In this document: positions 56,783 to 64,000 of the stretch, in pieces | Numbering within the stretch: the first letter of the stretch is position 1 | How the letters are laid out: each line of letters begins with the position of its first letter | Assembly (NCBI GenBank): GCA_011053055.1 | Contig: DRHT01000001.1 | Span: 51,581 to 115,580, forward strand | DNA: 64,000 nt | Reading direction: 5' to 3' | Origin: Halopseudomonas sabulinigri | GTDB lineage: Bacteria > Pseudomonadota > Gammaproteobacteria > Pseudomonadales > Pseudomonadaceae | Position numbers and translations under genes: made by a program | Notes under the pieces: model-generated | The model's input: only the letters and a program-made list of their open reading frames with translations | The model's database searches: none | What the model was told of the DNA's origin: nothing

Positions 56783-56800
56783 CGGGGGCGCTTGCCCCCG
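56783..56800 (+). other. Hairpin between binding-protein and permease genes
   Basis: CGGGGGC pairs with GCCCCCG over GCTT, with no T tract. It lies 19 bp past the binding-protein stop, in the same place as the urtA-urtB hairpin. Confidence 0.65.
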
Positions 56801-56815
56801 ACGCAAGGAAACACT

Positions 56816-57637
56816 ATGAAGCGACTGATCAATCTATCTCCCGCGCCAGCAACCCGCATGTTTATCGCCTTGCTGCCGTTCGTGCTCCTGTTGCTGGTAT
56901 ACATAGTGGCCTCCGACGCGCGCCTGGAAGCGAACCCTAACGACAAGTTGCTGCCGTCCTTCAGCCAGATGGGCGCCGCGATTGACCGAATGGCGCTGGA
57001 ACCCAGCAAACGCAGCGGCGATTACGTGTTCTGGGTAGATACCGCCAGCAGCCTTAAACGCCTCGGCATGGGCGTGGCGATCGCCGCCAGCGTCGGACTG
57101 GCAATTGGACTACTGACCGGTGCCCTGCCCGTCATCAACGCCAGCATGAGCCCCTTGCTGACGGTGATTTCGCTGATCCCGCCACTGGCGATACTGCCGG
57201 TGCTGTTCATCATTTTCGGTCTGGGTGAGCTGTCCAAAGTGATGCTCATCGTACTGGGCATCACCCCGTTCATTGCCCGCGACCTGCAACGCCGCACGCA
57301 AGAGATACCCAGCGAACAGCTCGTCAAAGCACAGACACTGGGCGCCAATACCAGCCAGATCATGGTTCGCGTATTACTGCCGCAATTGATGCCTAAACTG
57401 ATCGATGCGGTGCGCCTGTCGATGGGCGCTGGTTGGCTGTTCCTGATCGCGGCTGAGGCTATAGCCTCTACGGATGGCCTCGGCTACCGCATCTTTTTGG
57501 TACGTCGCTACATGTCGATGGACGTCATCCTGCCCTATGTCGCCTGGATCACCCTGCTGGCCTTTCTGTTCGATTGGCTGCTGGCGACCCTGAGCCGCCG
57601 ACTGTTCCCTTGGAACGTACAAGGAGGCAACTCATGA
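56816..57637 (+). CDS. Guanidine-associated ABC transporter permease
   Basis: Inner-membrane BPD-type permease of 273 residues. Hydrophobic helices run from about 15-35 and from residue 80 on, with AASVGLAIGLLTGALPVINA, the EAA-like loop EQLVKAQTLGANTSQ and WLFLIAAEAIASTDGLGYRI. The ATG at 56816 follows AAGGAA. Its stop overlaps the ATPase start (ATGA). Confidence 0.88.
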   Translation: MKRLINLSPAPATRMFIALLPFVLLLLVYIVASDARLEANPNDKLLPSFSQMGAAIDRMALEPSKRSGDYVFWVDTASSLKRLGMGVAIAASVGLAIGLLTGALPVINASMSPLLTVISLIPPLAILPVLFIIFGLGELSKVMLIVLGITPFIARDLQRRTQEIPSEQLVKAQTLGANTSQIMVRVLLPQLMPKLIDAVRLSMGAGWLFLIAAEAIASTDGLGYRIFLVRRYMSMDVILPYVAWITLLAFLFDWLLATLSRRLFPWNVQGGNS

Positions 57638-58416
57638 TTGAAGTTAACAACCTGGGTAAGAGTTACGACGGTAACCCGGTTCTTGAGCGTTTGAACGTCA
57701 ACGTCAAAGAAGGCGAGTTCGTCACGCTGGTCGGCGCCTCGGGCTGCGGCAAGAGCACCTTCCTGAAAATGCTGCTGGGTACCGAGTCGCCTACCAGCGG
57801 CGAGCTGCTGCTTGACGGTAAACCTATCGCCGATGAACCGGGCCCGGATCGCGGGATCGTCTTCCAGCAGTATTCCGTGTTTCCGCACATGACCGTGCTG
57901 GATAACGTGATGTCCGCCGTCGGCTTTGCTCAGCGTGGCTTGACGGGTTATCTGTTCGGCACCAAGCGCAAGCAAGCGCGCAAGGACGCCGAAGCCATGC
58001 TCAACGAAGTGGGCTTAGGGCATGCGCTGCAAAAGTATCCGCACGAGCTGTCGGGCGGTATGAAACAGCGCCTGGCGATTGCCCAGGCGCTGCTCGGCAA
58101 GCCCCGTATCCTCCTGCTCGACGAGCCATTCGGTGCCCTTGACCCGGGTATCCGTGCGGATATGCACGAACTGGTTTTGCGGCTGTGGAAAGAACACAAG
58201 CTGACCATCTTCATGGTTACCCACGACATCAAAGAAGGTTTCTATCTCGGCACCCGCCTCTGGGTGTTCGACAAAGTCCGCCAGGACCCACACGCCCCGC
58301 AAGCGTTTGGCGCAACCATCACTTATGACTTGCCGGTCAACAGCAAAGCCCGGCAACCGGCAGCGAAAACGACCGCTGAAACCATTGCGCCACTGCTGGC
58401 CGAAAAGGCCGGTTGA
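57634..58416 (+). CDS. Guanidine-associated ABC transporter ATP-binding protein
   Basis: A 260-residue ATPase of the nitrate/taurine group. Walker A GASGCGKST near residue 38, signature LSGGMKQRLAIAQALL, Walker B ILLLDEPFGALDPGI and VTHDIKEGFYLGTRLWVFD are present. AAGGAGG precedes the ATG. It completes the three-part importer of the guanidine operon. Confidence 0.9.
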   Translation: MIEVNNLGKSYDGNPVLERLNVNVKEGEFVTLVGASGCGKSTFLKMLLGTESPTSGELLLDGKPIADEPGPDRGIVFQQYSVFPHMTVLDNVMSAVGFAQRGLTGYLFGTKRKQARKDAEAMLNEVGLGHALQKYPHELSGGMKQRLAIAQALLGKPRILLLDEPFGALDPGIRADMHELVLRLWKEHKLTIFMVTHDIKEGFYLGTRLWVFDKVRQDPHAPQAFGATITYDLPVNSKARQPAAKTTAETIAPLLAEKAG

Positions 58417-58443
58417 TAGCAACCCGATACGGAGACAACGGCA

Positions 58444-59160
58444 ATGAGCATGAATCACTACAGCACAGAAATTCCTGGCGCCAGCCACTGGTCCCTGCGC
58501 GTGCGTAAAGGCATGCAAATGCGCCTGACCGACCTCAACGGCGGCGCCAATGTTGGCATGCTGCTCTACAACCCGGAAAACTTGCTGGAGCGCTATAACG
58601 CCCCGGATACCCTCAAGGGCCAGCACACATTCAAGCTGAGCAAAGGCAACTGCCTGTATTCCGACATGGGTCGGGTGTTCGCCTCAATCATTGAAGACAG
58701 CCTCGGCTGGCACGAAACCGTGTGCGGCAACAGCAACGCCGAGCAAATCAAGGCTCGCTGGGGCCAGCGCGATTATCAGAGCGACCGTAATGAGTGGCAC
58801 CAGAACGGCTACAACGCCTTTCTGGTTGAGCTGGCCAAGTACGGATTGGGTCGCGCCGACATGGCCGCCAACCTGAATCTATTCAGTAAGATCGGTACCG
58901 ACGACGAAGGCAACATGACGCTCGACGGCCAGTACAGCAAGCCTGGCAGCCAAGTGGTCCTGCGCTTTGAGATGGACACCCTGGTGCTGCTGCACACCTG
59001 CCCACATCCGCTCAACAACGCCGAAGCTTACCCCTACAACCCGGTGCAGATTGAACTGAGCCCGGCCGACCCGGTAGACGATGACGACTATTGCCGTAAC
59101 TTCCGCCCGGAAAACCAGCGCGGCTTCATGAACAACGCCCTGTATCACCTAGGCAAGTAA
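58444..59160 (+). CDS. Urea-amidolyase-associated protein UAAP1 (CgdAB-type carboxyguanidine deiminase subunit)
   Basis: A 238-residue DUF1989-family protein. [42 protein letters not shown] in consecutive motifs is characteristic, with [11 protein letters not shown] supplying His and Cys that could bind metal. Known work on such paired proteins shows they deiminate carboxyguanidine to allophanate. It is followed after 11 bp by its partner. Which subunit letter applies is not decided here. Confidence 0.88.
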   Translation: MSMNHYSTEIPGASHWSLRVRKGMQMRLTDLNGGANVGMLLYNPENLLERYNAPDTLKGQHTFKLSKGNCLYSDMGRVFASIIEDSLGWHETVCGNSNAEQIKARWGQRDYQSDRNEWHQNGYNAFLVELAKYGLGRADMAANLNLFSKIGTDDEGNMTLDGQYSKPGSQVVLRFEMDTLVLLHTCPHPLNNAEAYPYNPVQIELSPADPVDDDDYCRNFRPENQRGFMNNALYHLGK

Positions 59161-59171
59161 GCGAGAACACC

Positions 59172-59813
59172 ATGATCAAGACCAGCTCACGCCAACCCGA
59201 GACAGCCACGCAGCGCAGCACCATCGGCGCCGGCGATTATTACATCGGCACCGTCAAGGCCGGCCAGACCCTGCGCCTGCTCGACCTGGAAGGCAATCAG
59301 GCCGCCGACACGCTGTTTTTCAGCGCCGCCAACCCGGTTGAGCGCTATAGCGTCACCGATACCATCCGCGAGCAGGGCAATGTCTACCTGACCGCCGGCT
59401 CGGTGATTCGCTCCAATGAAAACAACCCCATGCTGGAAATCGTAGCCGACACCTGTGGCCGGCACGACACCCTGGGCGGCGCTTGCGCTAGTGAAAGCAA
59501 CACCATCCGTTACGATCTGGAAAAACGCTGCATGCACTCCTGCCGCGACAGCTGGATGCTCGCGGTCGCCGAGAATCCCGAATACGGCATCAGCAAGCGC
59601 GACATTACTCACAACATCAACTTCTTCATGAACGTGCCGGTCACCAGCGATGGCGGCCTGACCTTTGAAGACGGTATTTCCGGCGCAGGCAAGTACGTAG
59701 AACTGACCGCGCTGATGGATGTGGTAGTGCTGATCTCCAACTGTCCACAGCTGAACAATCCTTGCAACGGTTACAACCCGACGCCGGTTGAGATGCTGGT
59801 ATGGGACAAATGA
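59172..59813 (+). CDS. Urea-amidolyase-associated protein UAAP2 (CgdAB-type carboxyguanidine deiminase subunit)
   Basis: A 213-residue DUF1989 partner of the preceding protein. It shows [40 protein letters not shown], and the [15 protein letters not shown] metal-site region with Cys and His, then [11 protein letters not shown]. The two genes lie together before the carboxylase, as in other guanidine clusters. The pair likely acts as a heteromer on carboxyguanidine. Confidence 0.88.
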   Translation: MIKTSSRQPETATQRSTIGAGDYYIGTVKAGQTLRLLDLEGNQAADTLFFSAANPVERYSVTDTIREQGNVYLTAGSVIRSNENNPMLEIVADTCGRHDTLGGACASESNTIRYDLEKRCMHSCRDSWMLAVAENPEYGISKRDITHNINFFMNVPVTSDGGLTFEDGISGAGKYVELTALMDVVVLISNCPQLNNPCNGYNPTPVEMLVWDK

Positions 59814-59901
59814 GTCAGCTGTAACGACCGAGATTCACCTGCTTCAGTGGACGACCACTGTCGTATATGCAGCCTGGGACGGCCCGGCAAAGGCTAGAGT
59901 G

Positions 59902-62900
59902 ATGTTCAATAAAGTATTGATTGCCAACCGTGGCGCCATCGCCACCCGCATTATTCGCACCCTGCGCCGTCTGGGTATTGGCTCGGTAGCGGTCTACGCC
60001 GAGTGCGACGCTGAAAGCCTGCACGTACGCCTGGCCGATGAAGCCTACTGTCTAGGTGACGGCGCCGCTGCTGATACCTACCTGCAGATCGATAAGTTGC
60101 TTGCCATTGCCGCCGAGACGGGCGCCCAAGCCATACACCCCGGTTACGGTTTCCTCAGTGAGAACGCCGGTTTTGTGCGCCGCTGCGAGGCGGCGGGCAT
60201 CGCTTTTGTTGGCCCTACTCCTGAGCAGATGCTGGCCTTTGGTCTCAAGCACCGCGCCCGTGCTTTGGCCGAACAGGCAGGCGTACCGTTGCTGCCCGGC
60301 ACCGATCTACTGAAAGACTTGAGTGCTGCGCAGGAAGCCGCCGAGCGTATCGGTTATCCCATCATGCTGAAAAGTACTGCCGGCGGCGGCGGCATCGGTA
60401 TGCAGTTGTGCCATACCCTAGAAGAATTGAACGGTGCATTCGACAGCGTCAAGCGCCTCGGCGCCAGCAACTTCGCCGACGATGGCGTGTTCCTGGAGAA
60501 ATTCATCGCTCGCGCTCGGCACATAGAAGTACAGATGTTCGGTGACGGCGCAGGCAAAGCATTGGCCTTGGGAGAGCGTGACTGCTCTAGCCAGCGCCGT
60601 AACCAGAAGGTGGTAGAGGAATGCCCTGCGCCCAACCTGACTGACGCGATTCGCGCCGAGCTGCATAGCACCGCCGAGAAGCTGCTGTGCAGCATCGGCT
60701 ACCGCAACGCCGGAACCGTAGAATTCATCTACGACGCCGACAGCCACGAATTTTACTTTCTTGAAGTGAATACCCGCCTGCAGGTTGAGCACGGCGTGAC
60801 CGAAGAGGTTTATGGCGTTGATTTGGTCGAGTGGATGATCCGTTTGGCCGCCGGTGATGCGCCGGATCTGGATGCACAGCGAGGCAATCTTCACCCGCAA
60901 GGTCATGCGATTCAGGTACGTCTGTATGCCGAAGATCCTTTCCGCGACTTTCAGCCCTGCGCCGGCCTGCTCAGCGAAGTTATTTTCCCATCCGGTAACG
61001 GCATCCGCATTGACCACTGGATCGAGTCCGGACTGGAAGTGCCCGCTTACTTTGACCCCATGCTGGCCAAGGTTATTGTGCATGCCGATACCCGCGAGCA
61101 GGCGCTGAGCAAGCTGCAAAGCACCCTGGACGCTACCCGCTTGTATGGCAGCGAAACCAACCTGGACTATCTGCGCGCCTTAAGTCGTGATCCGGTACTG
61201 GCAGCCGGCGAAGTGACCACGCGCTATCTGAACAGCTTCCGCTACAACCCGGCACGCATCGACGTGCTGGCCGGCGGCACCCAGACCACCATCCAGGATT
61301 TTCCCGGCCGTGCCGGCAGCTGGGATGTGGGCGTGCCACCATCTGGCCCGTTCGACAGCTATGCCTTCCGGCTTGGCAATCGTCTGCTGAACAACGCCAA
61401 AGACGCTGCAGGTCTAGAAATCACTCTGCAAGGCCCAACGTTACGGTTCGCCAACGCCTCTCAAATTGTGCTCAGTGGTGCTCCACTGGACGCGCGACTG
61501 GACGATCAGCCCGTTGCTATGTGGCAAGTCATCGACGTCGCCGCTGGCCAGACTCTGACCCTGGGCCGCACTAAGGAATCCGGCACCCGTGCTTACTTGA
61601 GCGTGCTCGGAGGCGTGCAATGCCCCGATTACCTGGGGTCAAAGTCGACCTTTACGCTGGGCAAGTTCGGTGGCCACAACGGCCGCGCGCTACGCACCGG
61701 TGACGTGTTACATCTGGATAACAGCGCTAGCAGCGTTGCCGCCGCCAGCGTGCCGGACGCTTTGCGGCCGAGCATTAGCAACCAATGGGACGTACGCGTC
61801 ATCTACGGACCGCACGGCGCGCCAGACTTTTTCACTGGCGAGGATGTAGAGACCTTCTTCAATACCGACTGGGAGATTCACTATAACTCCAGCCGTACCG
61901 GCGTGCGGCTGATCGGCCCCAAGCCCGAATGGGCGCGTAAGGACGGCGGCGAAGCTGGCCTGCACCCCTCGAACATTCACGACAATGCCTACGCTTTCGG
62001 CACTGTGGACTTCACGGGTGACATGCCGGTCATCCTCGGACCCGACGGCCCGTCATTGGGCGGCTTTGTTTGCCCCGCCACGGTGATCACCGCCGACCTG
62101 TGGAAACTCGGCCAACTGCGCGCTGGCGACAAGGTGCGCTTCGTTCCGATCAGCATTGAGCAGGCGGTCGCGCTGGAGGCAGCGCAAATCGCAGAAATCG
62201 ACGCCTTGCAGGCTCAGCCGATCGAATGGCAGCCCGTGGCCCCCGAAACCCCCATTCTCAAGCGCTTGCCCGCAGAGCAATTTGGCGATGAAATTGTCTA
62301 CCGCGCGGCGGGTGATCACTTCCTGCTGGTCGAGTATGGCGAACAGATTCTGGATATTCGTCTGCGTTTTCGCGCACATGCATTGATGCAGTGGCTGCAG
62401 CAGAATCCGCTGCCTGGCCTGCGCGAACTGACCCCGGGCATCCGCTCGCTGCAAATGCATTTCGACAGCCAACAGCTGAGCCACGAGACGCTACTGGCGC
62501 ATTTGCTCAAGGGCGAGCAGGCACTGTCCGAGCGGCTTAACGAACTGTCGGTACCGTCGCGCATCGTGCATATCCCGCTGTCCTGGGATGACGAGGCCTG
62601 CCAACAGGCGATCGAGAAATATACCCAGTCGGTGCGCAGCAACGCGCCCTGGTGCCCAAGCAACCTGGAGTTTATCCGTCGCATCAACGGGCTCGACAGC
62701 ATTGATGATGTAAAAAAAGTACTCTTCGATGCCTCCTATCTGGTGATGGGGCTGGGCGATGTGTATCTCGGTGCGCCGGTCGCGACGCCGACCGACCCAC
62801 GTCACCGCCTGGTGACCACCAAGTACAACCCCGCGCGTACCTGGACGGCAGAGAACTCAGTCGGCATCGGCGGTTCTTATATGTGCGTTTACGGCATGGA

Positions 62901-63516
62901 AGGCCCCGGCGGCTATCAGTTCGTCGGCCGCACCTTGCAGATGTGGAATCGCTACCGCCAGACGCGCGAGTTCAGCAAACCCTGGCTTTTGCGCTTCTTC
63001 GACCAGATTCGCTTTTATGAAGTAAGCCACGAAGAGCTGCAACAGATTCGCCGCGACTTCCCCCAGGGACGCTATCCACTGCGTATAGAAGAGAGTCATT
63101 TCAGTCTCTCCGAGCATGAAGCATTTATTGCTGACAACGCAGAAGAGATCGACGCATTCAAGCAACAACGCAACGCCGCCTTTGCTGAAGAACTGCGCCA
63201 ATGGCATGCCAACGGTCAGTTCAATTTTGTTAGCGAGGAATTGGAAAGCGCTGACGAGAACGTTAGCTGGCCGGAAGACAGCGTCGGTGTCGACAGTCCT
63301 GTCTCGGGTAGCCTGTGGCAAGCCGCCGTTAAGGTTGGCGACCAGGTTAAGGCTGGCCAAGTGTTGTTGATCCTCGAATCCATGAAGATGGAAATTCCTT
63401 TGCAGGCGCCGTGCGACGGCGTCGTTACCCACGTATTGCAGCAGGCCGGTGGCCGCGTACACGCTGGCCAACCGCTGGTGGTATTGCAGGACGCTGCGCA
63501 GGAGAACCCAGCATGA
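59902..63516 (+). CDS. Guanidine carboxylase (urea carboxylase family, biotin-dependent)
   Basis: Large enzyme of 1204 residues that uses ATP and bicarbonate to carboxylate guanidine (or urea). Domains in order: biotin carboxylase (FNKVLIANRGAIATRII, HPGYGFLSEN, STAGGGGIGMQ, FLEVNTRLQVEHGVTE; about 1-450), carboxyltransferase halves of the KipA type (GGTQTTIQDFPGRAG to about 760) and KipI type (YRAAGDHFLLVEYGE), and a C-terminal biotin carrier with ESMKME. Riboswitch control and the UAAP pair favour guanidine over urea (inference). The ATG at 59902 (AGGCTAGAG upstream) is preferred to 59788. The stop overlaps the next start. Confidence 0.93.
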   Translation: MFNKVLIANRGAIATRIIRTLRRLGIGSVAVYAECDAESLHVRLADEAYCLGDGAAADTYLQIDKLLAIAAETGAQAIHPGYGFLSENAGFVRRCEAAGIAFVGPTPEQMLAFGLKHRARALAEQAGVPLLPGTDLLKDLSAAQEAAERIGYPIMLKSTAGGGGIGMQLCHTLEELNGAFDSVKRLGASNFADDGVFLEKFIARARHIEVQMFGDGAGKALALGERDCSSQRRNQKVVEECPAPNLTDAIRAELHSTAEKLLCSIGYRNAGTVEFIYDADSHEFYFLEVNTRLQVEHGVTEEVYGVDLVEWMIRLAAGDAPDLDAQRGNLHPQGHAIQVRLYAEDPFRDFQPCAGLLSEVIFPSGNGIRIDHWIESGLEVPAYFDPMLAKVIVHADTREQALSKLQSTLDATRLYGSETNLDYLRALSRDPVLAAGEVTTRYLNSFRYNPARIDVLAGGTQTTIQDFPGRAGSWDVGVPPSGPFDSYAFRLGNRLLNNAKDAAGLEITLQGPTLRFANASQIVLSGAPLDARLDDQPVAMWQVIDVAAGQTLTLGRTKESGTRAYLSVLGGVQCPDYLGSKSTFTLGKFGGHNGRALRTGDVLHLDNSASSVAAASVPDALRPSISNQWDVRVIYGPHGAPDFFTGEDVETFFNTDWEIHYNSSRTGVRLIGPKPEWARKDGGEAGLHPSNIHDNAYAFGTVDFTGDMPVILGPDGPSLGGFVCPATVITADLWKLGQLRAGDKVRFVPISIEQAVALEAAQIAEIDALQAQPIEWQPVAPETPILKRLPAEQFGDEIVYRAAGDHFLLVEYGEQILDIRLRFRAHALMQWLQQNPLPGLRELTPGIRSLQMHFDSQQLSHETLLAHLLKGEQALSERLNELSVPSRIVHIPLSWDDEACQQAIEKYTQSVRSNAPWCPSNLEFIRRINGLDSIDDVKKVLFDASYLVMGLGDVYLGAPVATPTDPRHRLVTTKYNPARTWTAENSVGIGGSYMCVYGMEGPGGYQFVGRTLQMWNRYRQTREFSKPWLLRFFDQIRFYEVSHEELQQIRRDFPQGRYPLRIEESHFSLSEHEAFIADNAEEIDAFKQQRNAAFAEELRQWHANGQFNFVSEELESADENVSWPEDSVGVDSPVSGSLWQAAVKVGDQVKAGQVLLILESMKMEIPLQAPCDGVVTHVLQQAGGRVHAGQPLVVLQDAAQENPA

Positions 63517-64000
63517 AAATTGATATGAGCATCAGCGGTCTGAAACAGGCCTACAGCGAAGGCAGTCTGACCCCAGCCACACTTTTGGCCCGCATCCGCG
63601 AGCAGGCCGCCGCCCTCGCCGATCACAACATCTGGATTCACCTGCTCAGCGAAGCCGAGCAGCAGCCCTATCTACAAGCGCTGGCCCGCAAAGACCCTGC
63701 CACCACGCCATTGTGGGGCGTGCCTTTTGCGATCAAGGACAATATCGACTTAGCCGGCATACCAACCACCAACGGTTGCGAGGCTTTCGCCTATACCCCC
63801 ACCGAATCGTCGCAAGTGGTACAGCAACTGATCGACGCTGGGGCAATTCCGGTCGGCAAGACTAATCTAGACCAGTTCGCTACGGGTTTGAACGGCACCC
63901 GATCACCCCACGGCCCCTGCCACAACGCCTTTGATTTTGACTACATCAGTGGCGGTTCCAGCGCCGGCTCTTCGGTCTCGGTTGCTAAGGGTCTGGCCAC
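63513..64000 (+). CDS. atzF: Allophanate hydrolase AtzF (5' part, cut by the window edge)
   Basis: The first about 162 codons of an amidase-signature enzyme that splits allophanate to ammonia and CO2. LWGVPFAIKDNIDLAGIPTT contains the catalytic Lys (in two adjoining motifs), and YISGGSSAGSSVSVA contains the first catalytic Ser region. The ATG overlaps the carboxylase stop as ATGA. It would release the nitrogen of carboxylated and deiminated guanidine as ammonia. The remainder, including any C-terminal domain, is outside the window. Confidence 0.92.
   Translation, partial: MKIDMSISGLKQAYSEGSLTPATLLARIREQAAALADHNIWIHLLSEAEQQPYLQALARKDPATTPLWGVPFAIKDNIDLAGIPTTNGCEAFAYTPTESSQVVQQLIDAGAIPVGKTNLDQFATGLNGTRSPHGPCHNAFDFDYISGGSSAGSSVSVAKGLA

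Overview
The window reads as a chromosome segment of a Pseudomonas-type gammaproteobacterium, most likely a marine relative such as Halopseudomonas. The evidence is gene order: suhB/secFD-yajC-tgt-queA-tRNA-Leu; the trxB / 2-Cys peroxiredoxin / cysZ / glycosyltransferase block; slyD-ackA-pta-acyltransferase-OmpA lipoprotein; and speC next to a piuA/piuC-like iron locus. These orders match P. aeruginosa as I recall it. No mobile element, CRISPR array or rRNA was seen.

Layout. 1-6.1 kb: end of suhB, the Sec accessory operon (yajC, secD, secF), queuosine genes and tRNA-Leu(CAA). 6.1-9.3 kb: an Lnb/DUF4105 protein coupled to a DUF2388 protein, and a ZIP transporter. 9.3-15.6 kb: trxB, peroxiredoxin, cysZ, a glycosyltransferase with a Pho-box-like sequence, an Old Yellow Enzyme with its TetR regulator, and slyD. 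15.8-24.2 kb: ackA-pta and envelope proteins (acyltransferase, OmpA lipoprotein, FadL-type and small beta-barrels, MBL hydrolase). 24.3-29.3 kb: DUF1329, acyl-CoA ligase, thiolase. 29.4-35.6 kb: urtABCDE urea transporter. 35.8-36.8 kb: an SDR enzyme. 36.9-40.6 kb: a more AT-rich island with a possible SOS-controlled small gene and a type II restriction-modification set (Dcm-like methylase, Vsr, MvaI/BcnI-like nuclease). 40.7-41.8 kb: speC. 42.2-49 kb: an iron-uptake operon with a Fur-box-covered promoter (exbB, two exbD, tonB, PiuA-like receptor, piuC, FMN hydroxy-acid oxidase). 49-53.9 kb: nitrate porin plus nrtABC. 54.1-55.3 kb: HxlR regulator with a divergent membrane protein. 55.5 kb to the end: guanidine uptake and degradation.

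The strongest theme is nitrogen scavenging. The urea (urt), nitrate (porin-nrtABC) and guanidine operons each start with a sigma-54 promoter of correct -24/-12 geometry, with NtrC-like sites about 80-140 bp upstream of the -24 element. Each adds its own second layer: a perfect inverted repeat touching the urt promoter plus a long leader; an intrinsic terminator in the nrt leader just before the first start codon; and a guanidine-I (ykkC) riboswitch in the guanidine leader. The guanidine genes form a full path: ABC uptake, biotin-dependent carboxylation, deimination by the UAAP1/UAAP2 (CgdAB-type) pair, and allophanate hydrolysis by the truncated last gene.
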